NCBI GenBank assembly: GCA_003255025.1
Contig: QANY01008203.1
Span: 186,001-250,000, forward strand
From: Datisca glomerata
Lineage: Eukaryota; Streptophyta; Magnoliopsida; Cucurbitales; Datiscaceae
Reading direction: 5' to 3'
DNA: 64,000 bases
Part shown: in pieces, positions 20,473-32,006 of the stretch
How the letters are laid out: each line of letters begins with the position of its first letter
Position numbering within the stretch: position 1 is the first letter of the stretch
Translations under genes and position numbers: made by a program
The notes under the pieces: generated by a model
What the model saw: the letters and a program-made list of their open reading frames with translations, nothing else
Database searches by the model: none
Told to the model about the DNA's origin: nothing

Positions 20473-21433
20473 ATGGTGTTGGGGAGTAAGAAAAAGTTTG
20501 TAGTTATTCTACTGCTTTTGATGGCTTCTTGCTTGGTGGAGGGTGACAAACATTTGTATTACTTTAAGCTTAATCTGTTATGGCCTAATAGCTATTGCAA
20601 CCTAGGCATCAAGACATGCAAAAGACCAATTCCACAAGACTTTAAAGTACATGGTTTCTGGCCCCGTATGGCTAATCACCAGCGTCCTCGACAACCTAGT
20701 TATGGTTCTTATGTTAACAAGGAAGAGGTAACTCAACCCACATGATTCATTTTTTTTGGGTACTTTGGTGCTCTAAAACATAATTAGTTAATTATTGTAT
20801 AGGTAGGAAAATGGAATTTCTCTGAAACTCTATCTTCAGTTTGGCCTAACTTTTTAGTGGGTCAGAAAGATTCATATTTTTGGCAATGGGCGTGGAATAA
20901 AGATGGGATATATAGTGGTATGACTGCGGAGAACTACTTTTATTTGGCAATACAATATGCCAACAAGTATACAAATTTATATCGTTCTTTGATGAAGTCA
21001 GGTACTCAATTAATTAATAGTGTAATTTGTTTCTAAGTTTGCTGAATTGGTAGCTACTTTGAAAAAATTTAAGCAGTTAGAATTGTTTCATTCTAATGTT
21101 TATTGGTTAAAATAATCAGGTGTCGTGACTCCTTCTGATCAACTTTATCGGCAAGACATTTTATATGGTGAAATATCAAGTATTTTACGTACTAAGCCAG
21201 TTATTAAATGCAACAACTATAAGGATGTTAAACAACTCTCTGATGTCACAATTTGCATTAATACACGTGGAATAGCTTTTGATTGCCCGTACACATTTGT
21301 TAACTGTGGAGATGGAGAAGAAAAGATCTTATTTGCTACAGAAGAAACTGTATTTCTATCTCGGTATTGTTTATATAGCTCAATCCTTTACATGGTCCAT
21401 TACACCCTTTTTGTTATTCACTCTCTGCATTAG
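20473..21433 (+). CDS. T2/S-like ribonuclease homologue with a degenerate second active-site motif
   Basis: Three exons (20473-20727, 20803-21001, 21120-21433) splice in frame to 255 residues; an alternative fourth exon (exon 3 ending 21363, exon 4 21460-21505) also stays in frame and gives 247. Residues 1-24 are a signal peptide (to LVEG), so the protein is secreted or vacuolar. The mature part has LLWPNSYC and the first T2 active-site block FKVHGFWP with His60. The second block, normally HEWxKHG, reads W-A-W-N-K-D-G (114-120): its His, Glu and second His are all replaced, which should abolish RNA cleavage by the T2 mechanism. The cysteines around CINTRGIAFDCPYTFVNC are family-like. The gene is convergent with the paralogue at 22080-23254, and exon 2 has exactly the same length in both (199 nt). 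Clean splice sites and an open frame argue against simple decay; an RNase-related storage, lectin-like or regulatory protein is possible. Confidence 0.85.
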
Positions 21434-22079
21434 ACATTTCTTTTATATCACTCTTCCAGATATGTTTGGATATCGAGAACTATGAAGGAAGAAAACAAAT
21501 TATAGGCTATGTATTTATTTTTGGTTGTATCAGAAAATATATGGAGAAGAAACTGTGATGTGATGAACATTTCTTGATCTCATTTGAATAAAAATGTTAT
21601 CTTGCAGTGGAATATTTGGTAGAAATTCTGCAAACTTCCGGAAGGAGCGACTAACTTAATGTAAGCAATCCCGGACAATTTGTTGATGATGATATAGCAC
21701 ATAAACCCTAAGTATGCATCTCCAATTCCACATATATATAAGTTCGCTCGTCATTCTTTGTTGGGTATTTTTTTTTCTCATATTCATATTCACGTGGTAA
21801 AATAATTTTAGATCAGTAAAGTTCTTATATTGTACGTGGTTTCTTTTTGGATCACATGCTAGTTAGGTACATTGTGACCGATAAATTAAGCACAATAATT
21901 TCTCGTTATGTAACATTCTCTCTACTTTGTTTCTTGTCGAGTGAAATATATATACTTATTAAAACTAATGAAAGATTGATGTAATTTGTCCATAATTCAT
22001 TTCTTTGGCATTAATATTTGGAACTAAATCAGCAACAAAGGTAGGATCAAGTCTAAACCATTTCTTGATGAATTGTTTT
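21434..22079. other. spacer between convergent ribonuclease genes
   Basis: Holds the possible fourth exon of the plus-strand gene (21460-21505), both 3' ends, and the duplicated block 21573-21870. No other gene is supported. Confidence 0.5.
21573..21870 (+). repeat. duplicated intergenic sequence, copy 2
   Basis: Uninterrupted counterpart of 8350-8389 plus 13733-14115. About 45-50 bp here (tttggtagaaattctgc to taacttaatg) have no counterpart at the copia insertion site in copy 1. Confidence 0.82.
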
Positions 22080-22310
22080 CTATGCGGGCAAGAAAACCGG
22101 AGCATTTGCATCACCACACTTGGAATAGGAAAACGGACAACTGAAAGCCTCACCTCGGATGTCAATACAGATTTGAATTTCCCGTAGCATAAGTTTTTTT
22201 TTGTTTTTGATACATTTGAATCCTATGGAGGAGCCCACAGCTTTCGTGATTTCACTATGTAATATTTCTCGTCGATAAGGATGATAGGAAGCCGTTACAA
22301 CACCTGAGTT
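22080..22310 (-). repeat. duplicated block with ribonuclease exon 3, copy 2
   Basis: Counterpart of 17009-17230, with high similarity by eye. Together with 21573-21870 it defines the duplicated locus. Confidence 0.85.
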
Positions 22311-23254
22311 TAATAAAGAGGATTGTGTTAACGATTTGACTTAAAAGCTATTGTCAAGTAAGCTAGGCAAGACATTGTTTCTAATTGTTTTGGAAATTAT
22401 TTTTTTTTTCAGAAAAATACAAGAAGCATCGTCAAATAAAGGACATTTTCTTCTTTTCTTTTTTAATGGTCTAATAAAGATGCATTTAAAAAAAAAAATC
22501 TAAAGATGCGTTTTGTTTTCACAGAAAATCAAAACCACGAAGCAAAAATTGTTTGTCCTTTGTGGTTTGTCTAATATACTTGCTCTCTAGAAATCTGTAT
22601 TAACTCAGTAGCAAGTTGAAACATAAAATTCTTACCTGATTTTACCAACGAACGGTAGATATTAGCATACAATTGGGCAAATTGAACCGCTAAATAAAAG
22701 TAATTTTCTGGACTCATGTGAGTGCCAGACCCATGATTATACCATTCTCGCTCCCAGAAATCTCTATCACTCCGGTGCATGTCAAAGTTTGGCCAATATA
22801 AAGTTAGAGTGCTAGAGAAATTCCAGTTTTGAAACTACAAAAGCAGAAAATTAAATTAAAATTAGTAAAGAAAGTATTATGCTAACTTATTTACGTACAC
22901 TGATTTGTGATGAAAACGAGTAAAAAATTTATTAGTTTCATGGATTATTAATCATGTTTACTAAAATGAAAAATAATGAATACGTACCTGATCAATGTTG
23001 GGAAAGGCATAAACTGAGAAATTTCGAACATGGTAATCATGGTGATGATTAATTATGTAGGGCCACATGCCATGAACTTTAAACTCTTGTGGAATTGGGG
23101 TTTTGCACCATTTAAAGTGCTGACTACAATAGGTATTAGGCCATACGAGGATAAGCCTGAAATAATCAAAACTTGGTTCACTCTTGACGATGGACCAAAG
23201 CACGAACAACATAAGAAAAACTGTATTTCTGTTACCCTTAATCATCATTTCCAT
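22080..23254 (-). CDS. T2/S-like ribonuclease, catalytic residues kept
   Basis: Three exons on the minus strand (23254-22988, 22834-22636, 22303-22080) splice with GT-AG borders to 690 nt, 229 residues, the usual T2 length. Residues 1-25 are a signal peptide (hydrophobic TVFLMLFVLWSIV). The mature part has LVWPNTYC, first active-site block FKVHGMWP (His61) and second block R-E-W-Y-N-H-G (118-124), keeping Glu119 and His123, the acid-base pair of the T2 mechanism; the leading His of HEW is Arg and the Cys of KHGTC is lost. Exon 3 gives CIDIRGEAFSCPFSYSKCGD and ends FLPA. T2 enzymes cleave single-stranded RNA via 2',3'-cyclic phosphates in the secretory path or vacuole. The first intron lies in the segment after the HGxWP block, as in S-RNases. 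Whether it is S-like or linked to self-incompatibility cannot be told; no F-box gene is visible in the window. Confidence 0.87.
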
Positions 23255-23297
23255 ACTTCTAATTCAGATTATGATTTGATACAAGCTCACCTAATTC

Positions 23298-23304
23298 TTT
23301 TATA
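23298..23304 (-). promoter_or_regulatory. TATA box of the minus-strand T2 ribonuclease gene
   Basis: Plus-strand ttttata, sense TATAAAA, 44 bp upstream of the ATG at 23254. The implied leader would be short. Confidence 0.35.
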
Positions 23305-23305
23305 A

Positions 23306-25269
23306 CCGATTAATAATTCTTGAATTTTTATTTAAACAAAGTTAATATAAACTATTGATAGTTTTTCTTCTTGTTTGTTTTCCTTACAAAATTATAGGGT
23401 GTCATTAGCCAATAAAAAGAATTTATTTACGCTAGCTATGTCATCTATTTAGATCAACCAGTGTCTGAATAGGGAGTATATAAATTAACAAATTAATGCT
23501 CAAAAGACTTTTGTAATTTGAAAGATGGTTTGAGAGGACCCATGTTTTTTAGGCCGACACATGTAATGGTGGATTTGACTTTCAATACAATATCGAATGG
23601 GTATCAAAGAATGATCTAAAAAGAACAGGATAACGAATGTGGTCTCTAACAATTGTCAAATTAAAGATTCCTACATGTGCCATTAAATTGGGCCACCAGA
23701 GGAGAGCCCAATAATGATTGACCATGACTGGCCATTTAGTTATACAAACCCAATAATTGCACGTGATTTTTAAGTAATTAGATAAAATAATAGTAACTAA
23801 TTAGATTTTTATCAATTTTTTTTAAAATATTAGATTTTTATAAATTTTGTTGATATATCCACAATTTTCTAATTTCATGTACTATAATCCTCTTCATTCT
23901 ATATTTAAATCATTAAAAATCAATTCCAATGAAAAAATGATTTACACCCTTAAACAACAAATTTGAGATATCATTGTTACCCTTGAATTATTTCGTTTAC
24001 AACATACCTAATTACATTTCTCAAAATCATTTTTCAAATCAATCAAAACACCCCCTCTCCTAAATTATGTCTCAAAAAATCTTTACAAATCTTACTCTCT
24101 AACCACCCTAAACAATATCAAAGTATCTATCAAATCATTAACATAATATTAATTTTAAAAAGTAAGCAATGATTAATAAAATATAATTAAAACCAACACG
24201 TTTAAAAAATAAAAGACAAAAGACCAAGTCTATATAAGTTTTTGTCAAAATTTTAAATTTCTTTTAAAACTTTCAAAATTTTAAATTTCGATCAATATTT
24301 TGAAAAAGTCAGTATTTTATTAGATGATGTAATCAAAATATCATTTCTGCACTAACTTGTTTGATTAAAATAAAACAACAAGTATTGACATTAAATTGAA
24401 TCCACAAGAAATAAAATTTTAAATGACCATCTAACAACACACTCAATCAACTCCCTCTCAATCTAGACTGAACCGAATTTAAGGTCTTACAATAATGAAG
24501 GACTAGACCCATAAGTTTTGTGCTTATAAATTGAATCAACGTAAAACAACTAGTCAGTTCGGTTGGATTTTACGGTCCATCAAGAAAATTTCTTTTTTCA
24601 AGAAGCCACAAGGAATTTAATTAGACATATTTTCAATAATAATTTTAAGTTTTTGATGCATTACAATAATAATAGACAATCTGAAATAAGTCCACCAGCG
24701 TGGAGATGATTGAGTTTTAAATCTTCGAGAAATAAATATATAATATTTATGGTAAAGAATGTGAGAAAATAAATATATCAAATATATATGAGAGATGATA
24801 AATGGTCGGTTTGGTGTAAAAATATGAAATTTTTTTAGACTAAAAATGAATGTTCAGTTTTTTAAATCTCATACTGAACCGATCAAAGTTATCTAAAAAA
24901 CTGACCGCACATGTCATTTTTGATTCGGTCTAGTTTAGTTTTATCGATTTGGTCAGTTTTTACACATCCTTAATAAATAAGTCCAATAAAAAATAATTCA
25001 AAATAAATAGGTAAAATTGAGAGAATTCTAAATAATTCGAAAACTTGAGTTAACAGAGGGTGTACAAATGTTTACTACAATTAGCTCATCAATATAAGCA
25101 TATTACTCAAGCTCCCATGCCAAGGCATGGGGCTTAGCCCAAATGCGTGAAAGGAAAAAAATTGATCCCTGCCCATATTGATATAAAGTCTAGTGGAAAA
25201 TTATATATTTCATCTTTTTTAATAAGTCATCTCTACTGTATTAAAATATGTTTAAAGGGCAGAAATTTG
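23306..25269. other. AT-rich intergenic sequence
   Basis: No supported gene. At about 24790-24980 a segment starts with a ggtcggtttggtgtaaaaa-like word and ends gatttggtcagtttttacaca, with gaaccgatc inside, which looks like another degenerate small inverted-repeat element, but the ends align poorly. Confidence 0.4.
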
Positions 25270-26012
25270 TATGTCCATTTTTATCATTTATAACCTCCTA
25301 AAATATAGTACAATTTAGATATTTTCAAATATTGTTCATTTAATTCATATATAAAATTATATTCTCTATTTAATAATAAATTATTTTTAGGTTGCTAATA
25401 GAACTAAATAGTTTTATAATATTATGTAGTCAAAACTTAATATATGTGAGGATTAAATTTGGATCTTTTATATAGCAAATTTTTCTTTTTAGGTCAATAA
25501 TAATGATTTTATTATAAATTTATAAATTAAATATGTTGAAATACTTATGATGTCGGGAACATGAATAATTCATATCAATGAATTTAGAAAAAAGATATTA
25601 ATACATTTTTGAACAAGAGAAACTATATCTTAATATGAAAATCATTTTTCCATTTTACCCTTTATAGCCTCCTAAAATATAGTACAATTTACGTATTTTA
25701 TATTTTTTCTCATTTAATTCATATATGAAAATTATATTTTCTACTTAATGATAATTTGTTTTTAAGTTTTTAGTATAGTTTTATAGTATTATGTAGTCAT
25801 AAACTAATATATGTGAGGATAAAATTCGAGATATCTGTACTACAAATTTTTTTTTTAAATCAATAATAATGGTTTTATTAAATTTAGAAATTAAAATGTT
25901 GTAATACTTATGATATAGAGAACATAGAAAATTCATATAATTAAATTTAGAAAGAAAAACAATAATATTTTTTGAATGAGAGAAACTATATCTTAATATG
26001 ATAATCCTTATA
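25270..26012 (+). repeat. tandem duplication, 374 bp period, two copies
   Basis: The block starting cctcctaaaatatagtacaa at 25294 recurs at 25668. The following -tcatttaattcatatat-, -ttatgtagtca-a-act-, -atatatgtgaggat-, -ggttttatta- and -gagaaactatatcttaatatga- words recur in the same order. The copies differ by scattered substitutions and small indels. No coding. Confidence 0.85.
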
Positions 26013-26286
26013 TTTAAATAAAATTATATTCAAAGCATAATGTTAGGTAGTGTAATTTAAATATTATAAACAAACTAATGTATTTACATCGTATAACAAA
26101 TTTTAAAGATATTTAATATTAATTTTAAATCATACGATTATTTAAATTAGTTTAGCACATCCAAAACACATATTTTTCTACTAGTCTACTTAAATGTCTC
26201 TTTTTTCTTTATTTACATACATGACCGTTTTTAATGTATGTTTTAATTATCTATAAATTGGGCCATAACCAGATTTAATGTATGTT
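26013..26286. other. AT-rich spacer
   Basis: No gene. A short direct repeat (ttaatgtatgttttaa) occurs at about 26237 and 26276, next to the truncated LTR end. Confidence 0.4.
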
Positions 26287-28246
26287 TTAAGGAAAATAGT
26301 GCAGAATGGTGGGCACATGATTCTAATGTCACAAAATTAATTCTTCATGCATTCATTTAACGTTCATTCTAATCTTATAACATATATTAACTCATCAGAC
26401 ATATAATATAACAAAACACATAAACAGCATAATTGAACATTGTTATGAAGAAAGATGCATCATAGTACACTATACTTCACAAAACATAAACATAGTTCTA
26501 TTATAAATTTTCAGCCATACAATGCAAATAATTACATACGAACATTTCACTTACCTTATATACTTCTGTAAGTTCTTAAAGTTCTAGCCCAGAAAGGATA
26601 AAGGAGGAAAATTTCATTCTTAGATGTTTTTCAAACACTAACGGAAGAGAAATAGTTTGGATGTTTGGTTGAGTTGAACCGGTATCGGTTCATTAGGCTA
26701 GACCAATTTGATGGGTCCAATTAACTTTCGCAACTTGGAAATAAACACCTAAACAAAATGGGCAAATCACAAAATTCTCAAAAAAACTATGAAAATCTAG
26801 TAACCATTTAAAATCATTTCTAAAAATTGATTCAATTGTTTAAGGAATAATAAAATTATTTGGATCACATAACATAACATATTTAATTGTTTAAAACGGT
26901 GACAAAACAAATTAATTTGAATCCTAGATCAAGAACACCATTTTCTTTTATGTTACTGTGTAAAAATCCCAACCATAGATTTGATTCCACATAAAATACA
27001 TGGATGAAGTACTAAGAGCCATGCACAAATCCACTAATACCAACTTAAAGCTTGAATAAAATACATAGATAAAACATCAAAGGCAATGTAAACTAGAAGC
27101 CATATAAACTACAATATCAAAATCTGAAGGTTTTGAGTAAAAAGTTGGCATTAAGAAATATGAATTTAAGAAGCCATTGAACAATTCACTTTAAATCTTA
27201 TGTGAAACCCTTTAACAAAGTGGTTTCAAAACACCCACTGTTTAGCTAGGTGATATAAGGAGATAGAGAGATAAAGAACAAGAGCGAAGCAGAGAGAATT
27301 TTACCTAGAGAATTTTGGCAATTGGGAGACTAATGAGAGGGATTGAGAGAACTATAGAGAAGTAGAGAATAAAGAAGCATGATAGAGAGAACAAACTGAG
27401 GCAGTAGTGGAAATTAAAGAAAAGGAAACAGAAGAAAAAACAAAGAGGAGAAACAGAGGGTGAGAGAGTTTACCAGAGAATGGGGAGGCGGCAGAACAGA
27501 GACAATGGGGGACGGCAAAAATTTCAGCCTAAGTGAAAAAGAAGAGAAAATGAAAGGATTAGAAAGGAGATCTGGAGACGAGCATAGAGGAAGACAATAA
27601 ACAAAGTAATAAAACACTCACCATAGAGATAAATGACAGTGACGTGAAGGATGACAAAGAGGAGGCAAAGATGGAGAAGAGCAGGGGGCGTGAAGCAGGA
27701 AAGAAATTTTTAGAGAGCAGCTGCTAGAAAATAAACGAGAAAGTGAGAGGGGAATGTGTTTGCTGATTTTGAGAAGAGAGTAGCAGTTTTACAGAGAGGA
27801 AATGGTTCGTGGTTGCTGAAAGTGAGGGATTGAGCAAATAATAAAACGCAATAAGTGGGGGAAAAGGTAACGACTTCATTTCAAAAGCAAAATGGATAAT
27901 TTAAATCCCATGTTTGTTATAGTATAACTAAACTAATACTATTGATTTGTTAGTAAAATATGAAATCAATAAAAATCTAATTTGAAAATATGGGTTAGCA
28001 AAATTTGTTAATAGAATTTAGATAATCTACACACTAATTTATAACGTGAGCTAAATATCATTAAAATGACCATAGTTTTTAATTTAATGGCAGAGCAATG
28101 ATTTAAAACATACAATAAAATATGTATATTATAATCAAAGAAAATTGATCAACAATAATAATAATGAGAGCTATACTAAGAAAATACTTAACCATTCTAA
28201 GAAAAATAGTTAGCCAGTATACTAACCATAAAAGTCGGGTCTTACA
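26287..28246 (-). repeat. 3' LTR of the gypsy element, 3' end missing
   Basis: In the sense direction it begins TGTAAGACCCGAC at 28246, next to the purine tract, and runs to about 26287, where similarity to the other LTR stops. The last ~715 bp seen at 32006-32725 are missing here. A long purine-rich stretch (27240-27860 plus strand) lies inside it. Confidence 0.85.
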
Positions 28247-28262
28247 TCCTCCCCTCATTATG
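28247..28262 (-). other. polypurine tract of the gypsy element
   Basis: Plus strand tcctcccctcattatg, sense CATAATGAGGGGAGGA, immediately before the LTR start TGTAAGACC. Confidence 0.8.
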
Positions 28263-28289
28263 AAAATATTCATCCTCTAAAATATTTCC

Positions 28290-29790
28290 GAGTCAATCTT
28301 CAAAAAGGTTTGGATAATGAGTCCAAACTTCTTCTTCGCGTTCCCATGTGGCTTCTTCAACCTCATGATTTTTCCAAAGCACCTTCACCAAATGGATCTC
28401 TTTAGTTTGTAAAACCTAAGTCTTTTTGTCAAGTATTTGAATTGGTACTTCTTCGTAAGATAGATCTTCATGTAGATGAAGTGGTTTATAACTCAAAACA
28501 TGGGACGGTTCAGAAATATATTTACGCAACATCGAGATATGAAATACATCTTGTACTCCAACCAAGTCTGGCGGTAGAGCCACACGGTAAGCCACAACTT
28601 TAATCTGTTCTAAGATCTCGAAAGGACCAATAAAACGAGGACTAAGCTTTCCTTTCTTTCTGAATCTCATAACTCCTCTCATGGGAGCTATCTTTATAAA
28701 CACTATGTCACCCACTTCAAATTCCAAGTTCTTCCTACGAGTATCCGCATAACTCTTTTGGTGACACCAAGCAGCTCTAATTCTTTCTCGAATTTTGTAA
28801 ATAGCATCATTCGCTTGTTGAACCTATCTGGGCCTAATAGATTTCTTTTACCAACTTCATCCCAATGGATTGGCAACTGACACTTTCATCCATATAAAGC
28901 TTCAAATGGTGTCATCCCGATTGTTGCCTGATAATTGTTATTATATGCAAACTCAACGAGATCCAGCTGATGATTCGAACTTACCTTGAAGTCCAAAAGA
29001 CACGCTTTGAGCATATCCTCAGTTTTTGAATGATACTTTCTGACTGACCATCAGTCTGAGGGTGAAAAGCTGTACTAAAACTCAATTGCGTACCCAAAGC
29101 TTCTTAAAGACTAAGCCAAAATTTGGAGGTAAATCTTGGATCACGACATGATACAATGGATATAGGTACACTATGAAATCTGACGATTTCTTTCACATAC
29201 TTATCCCAATCTTCTACTAAAAATGTTATACGGCCTGGTTGGAAGTGGGCAGACTTAGTCAATCGATCGAATATAACTCAAATAGTATCATATCCCCTCA
29301 CAGTCCTTGGTAATCCCAATACAAAATCCATCAAAATATGTTCCCATTTCCATTTAGGTATCTCTAGAGGTTGCAAAAGGCCGGCCGAACGCTGCATTCA
29401 GCCTTCACTTGTTGGCAAGTAAGACACCATTCCACAAATTTCGCTACATCATCACGCTTCATACTATTCCACCAGAAGTGTCATCGTAAATTATGATACA
29501 TCTCCGTACTACCCTGATGAATAGAATAGGGAATGTTGTGTGCTTCATTTAGTATGTCTTTCTTCAGATTTGCGCTATCATTTACCACCACTCTATTATT
29601 AAATTTTAGTACACCTTCACTTGAAATTGAAAAGTTCATCCACTTCTCTCATCCCAATTCCAATATAATCTTTATTAATGTAGCATCTCCATGAACATCA
29701 CGAATCCATCTTAGAGTGTATATTTGATTATTAAATATGCAAGCCTAGCTGTAATATCTTGAACAAATATTTACGATTCCAACCACTCCA
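28290..29790 (-). pseudogene. gypsy integrase with GPY/F and chromodomain-like tail (broken)
   Basis: Minus strand, in order: SRYHSKTEDMLKACLLDF, LVEFAYNNNYQATIGMTPFE, QLPIHWDEVG, AWCHQKSYADTRRKNLEFEVGD, KGKLSPRFIGPFEILEQI (the GPY/F module) and VALPPDLVGVQDVFHISML. The tail HLVKVLWKNHEVEEATWERE is the end typical of chromoviral integrases. An uninterrupted piece spans 28416-28727; a stop separates the tail. The rest has frame breaks. Confidence 0.88.
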
Positions 29791-30620
29791 TATCATTTTG
29801 AATAGATCGATGATAATCAATGAGAGTGGCTAAAATACCCGATTTCCTACTAAGTGCATCTGCTACTACATTAGCCTTACCAAGATGGTAATTAATGATA
29901 CATTCATAATCCTTAACAAGTTCCAACCATCCGTGTTGCCTTATATTAAGCTCATTCTATGTGAACATGTACATTAAACTCTTGTGATCCGGGTATATTT
30001 CTACCTTCAATCCATAGAGATAGTGACGCCAAATCTTCAAAGCATAAACTCCTATGTGAGTTCTAAATCATGGGTCGGGTAATTTTACTCATAACCTTTT
30101 AGCTGTCGTGAAGCACAGGCAATGACCTTCCCATGTTGCATCAATACACACCCAAACCCTTTGCTTGATATCTTGAAAACACAAGCTCCCTCAAGTTGAT
30201 CAAACAAATCTTCTATTCAGGGTAGAAGGTACTTATTTTTAATGGTAACTTTGTTCAACTTCCTATAGTCGATAAAAAGCCTCATAGATCAATCTTTATT
30301 CTTCACATAGAGAATAAATGCACCCCAGAATGAGACACTGGGATGAATGAGGCTCTTGTCCAATAACTCTTGTAGTTGTTCCTTAAGTTCTTTTATCTCT
30401 GCAGGTGCAATACACTATGAGGCCTTAGATATTGGAGATATCCCGAGAATTAACTCGATGTTGAAATCTACTTATATAATAGGTGGTACGCGTGACAACG
30501 TCTTAGGAAAAAATTACAGGAAAACTTTAACCACCTTGATATCACTCAGCTCTAACGCCAACTTCTGTGTGTCCAACACGCTAGCCAAGTAGCCCCAACA
30601 ACCATTGCTAATCAATCGTC
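29791..30620 (-). pseudogene. gypsy RT start joined to RNase H, RT core deleted
   Basis: Minus strand reads [32 protein letters not shown], then IEDLFDQLEGACVF, the opening RT blocks. Directly after, near 30176, it continues SSKGFGCVLMQHGKVIACASRQLK, which is RNase H. The normal RT middle with the YxDD box is missing. Later blocks [30 protein letters not shown] complete RNase H. Several stops. Confidence 0.88.
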
Positions 30621-31064
30621 TGGCTTATAGGGACGATACGATTGGAGGTAGTGTGTGCAAACACGATCCTTTAAACTTGAAGCTTAACTTATTCAGAGAG
30701 TTAAACATGACCTTCCGTTCACGATAGAGGATATTGACATAGTTAGAAGCTAGCCAATCCATACCAAAAATAACATCAAATCCATACATACTTAAAAGAG
30801 TAAGAGTAGCCTCCAACACTCTATCAAAAATAGCTACAGAACAAGATTTGATGGCCTTATCTGTATACAGAATATCACCCAAAGGGGTGGACACACAAAG
30901 CTCAACCTCAAGAGGTACCATACCACACTCAACTTCCTAGAGAACTTAGCAGAAATAAAAGAATACGTAGAGGAAGAATCAAATAATACAAAAGCGGGAA
31001 CTCCATGAATGAGAAGTGTACCTGATACCACATTCGAAACGTCTTCCAAATCAGCCTTAGTCAT
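30621..31064 (-). pseudogene. gypsy aspartic protease (broken)
   Basis: Minus strand: VLFDSSSTYSFIS is the protease active site, normally DSGSTHSFIS with Gly after Ser, here Ser; then MYGFDVIFGMDWLASNY, the conserved DVILGMDWL block, in a second frame. A frame change lies at about 30830-30920. Confidence 0.82.
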
Positions 31065-31994
31065 GTCATAAACCTTCCTTTTGTGCTTTGCGTATGTTCA
31101 TGATCCTTTGACTGTTAGGCTTGTCCTTCATCTCAGGGTAGTCTTCCAAAAATGCCCAATTTCACCATAATAAAAATGCTCCTACAGCCTTAACCCGAGT
31201 TAAGGTATGTGCTAGACGAAACTAACAAAACTACTTATTCTAAGGAAAATAATATGAAGAATTTCTATTTAATATTATCATTAGAAATCATAAATCTCAA
31301 TGAAGATCTTCATATAGGTCTTCTTCTAGATCTTCTTCTTGATCTTCCTCTGCACCTTCTTGTGGACCTAGGGCTCTTGGGATAATGTATGCCCAGTGGC
31401 CATAACCAGATGCATAATCCTTAACGATAAATGCCTGAATCTCATCTCGTGAACGCCTATGAGCCAAACATAAGGATTGTATAACTTGCTCATCGTTGGA
31501 TCCAATCCACTCATCCCTAACGTCATCATGCCTCGCTAAAAAATGTTGAATTCCCACCTCTCGGGAAAAACTCTAGCTACATGATGATACTGCCCCTCTA
31601 TGCTTAGTGCTGAAGCACGATTATGTGCTCCCCTCCTGACGATCCGTGGATTCTATACCCTAATCAGACGTCTATGATTTGGATCTAGTTACATCTTTCT
31701 TGTAAATCGCCTAGGAAGAAGGGAGAAATTAGACTGCACGTTAGAAGTTTCTTCATCATTAACAGTCGATCCAGAGTTGTTAAAAAAAACTCATAGCTTA
31801 GACAAACACAAATATCATTCCGAGATCGCATATCAATAATTCAATATTGTATCCTTGTCACAGATATCGGAACCCTAAATTCTGGCATAGACTCTTAAAA
31901 TTCAGAAAAAAAAAATGATTCATGAAAAATTCCACCAATTAAATGAAAAGTTAGAAAACTTTCAGCAGAAACCTTTGTCTACAGAACCATAATC
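31065..31994 (-). pseudogene. gypsy gag region remnant with an unexplained acidic ORF
   Basis: Just upstream of protease the minus strand reads YYGEIGHFWK, a CCHC knuckle that has lost its cysteines. Further upstream an open frame at 31297-31557 encodes 86 residues (GIQHFLARHDDVRDEWIG start, GYGHWAYIIPRALG middle, acidic EEDQEEDLEEDLYED tail) that does not look like the usual gypsy gag. The gag capsid domain itself is not recognisable. Confidence 0.5.
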
Positions 31995-32006
31995 GCTCTG
32001 ATACAA
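31995..32006 (-). other. primer-binding site of the gypsy element (mutated)
   Basis: Plus strand gctctgatacaa, sense TTGTATCAGAGC, one base off the initiator-Met tRNA complement, next to LTR sequence ending GATGTTACAG in the sense direction. Confidence 0.75.

Noticed and set aside
21965..22187. Open frames on both strands at the ribonuclease exon 3
   Set aside because: They are in the wrong frame. The correct frame is the minus-strand exon 22303-22080 joined to exon 2.
20473..23254. A self-incompatibility S-locus
   Set aside because: T2 ribonucleases alone do not show it. No F-box gene is nearby, one copy is catalytically altered, and both may be S-like enzymes.
22960..23305. Open frame on the plus strand over the ribonuclease exon 1
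   Set aside because: It is the antisense of the exon with signal peptide and FKVHGMWP block; the minus strand explains the sequence better.
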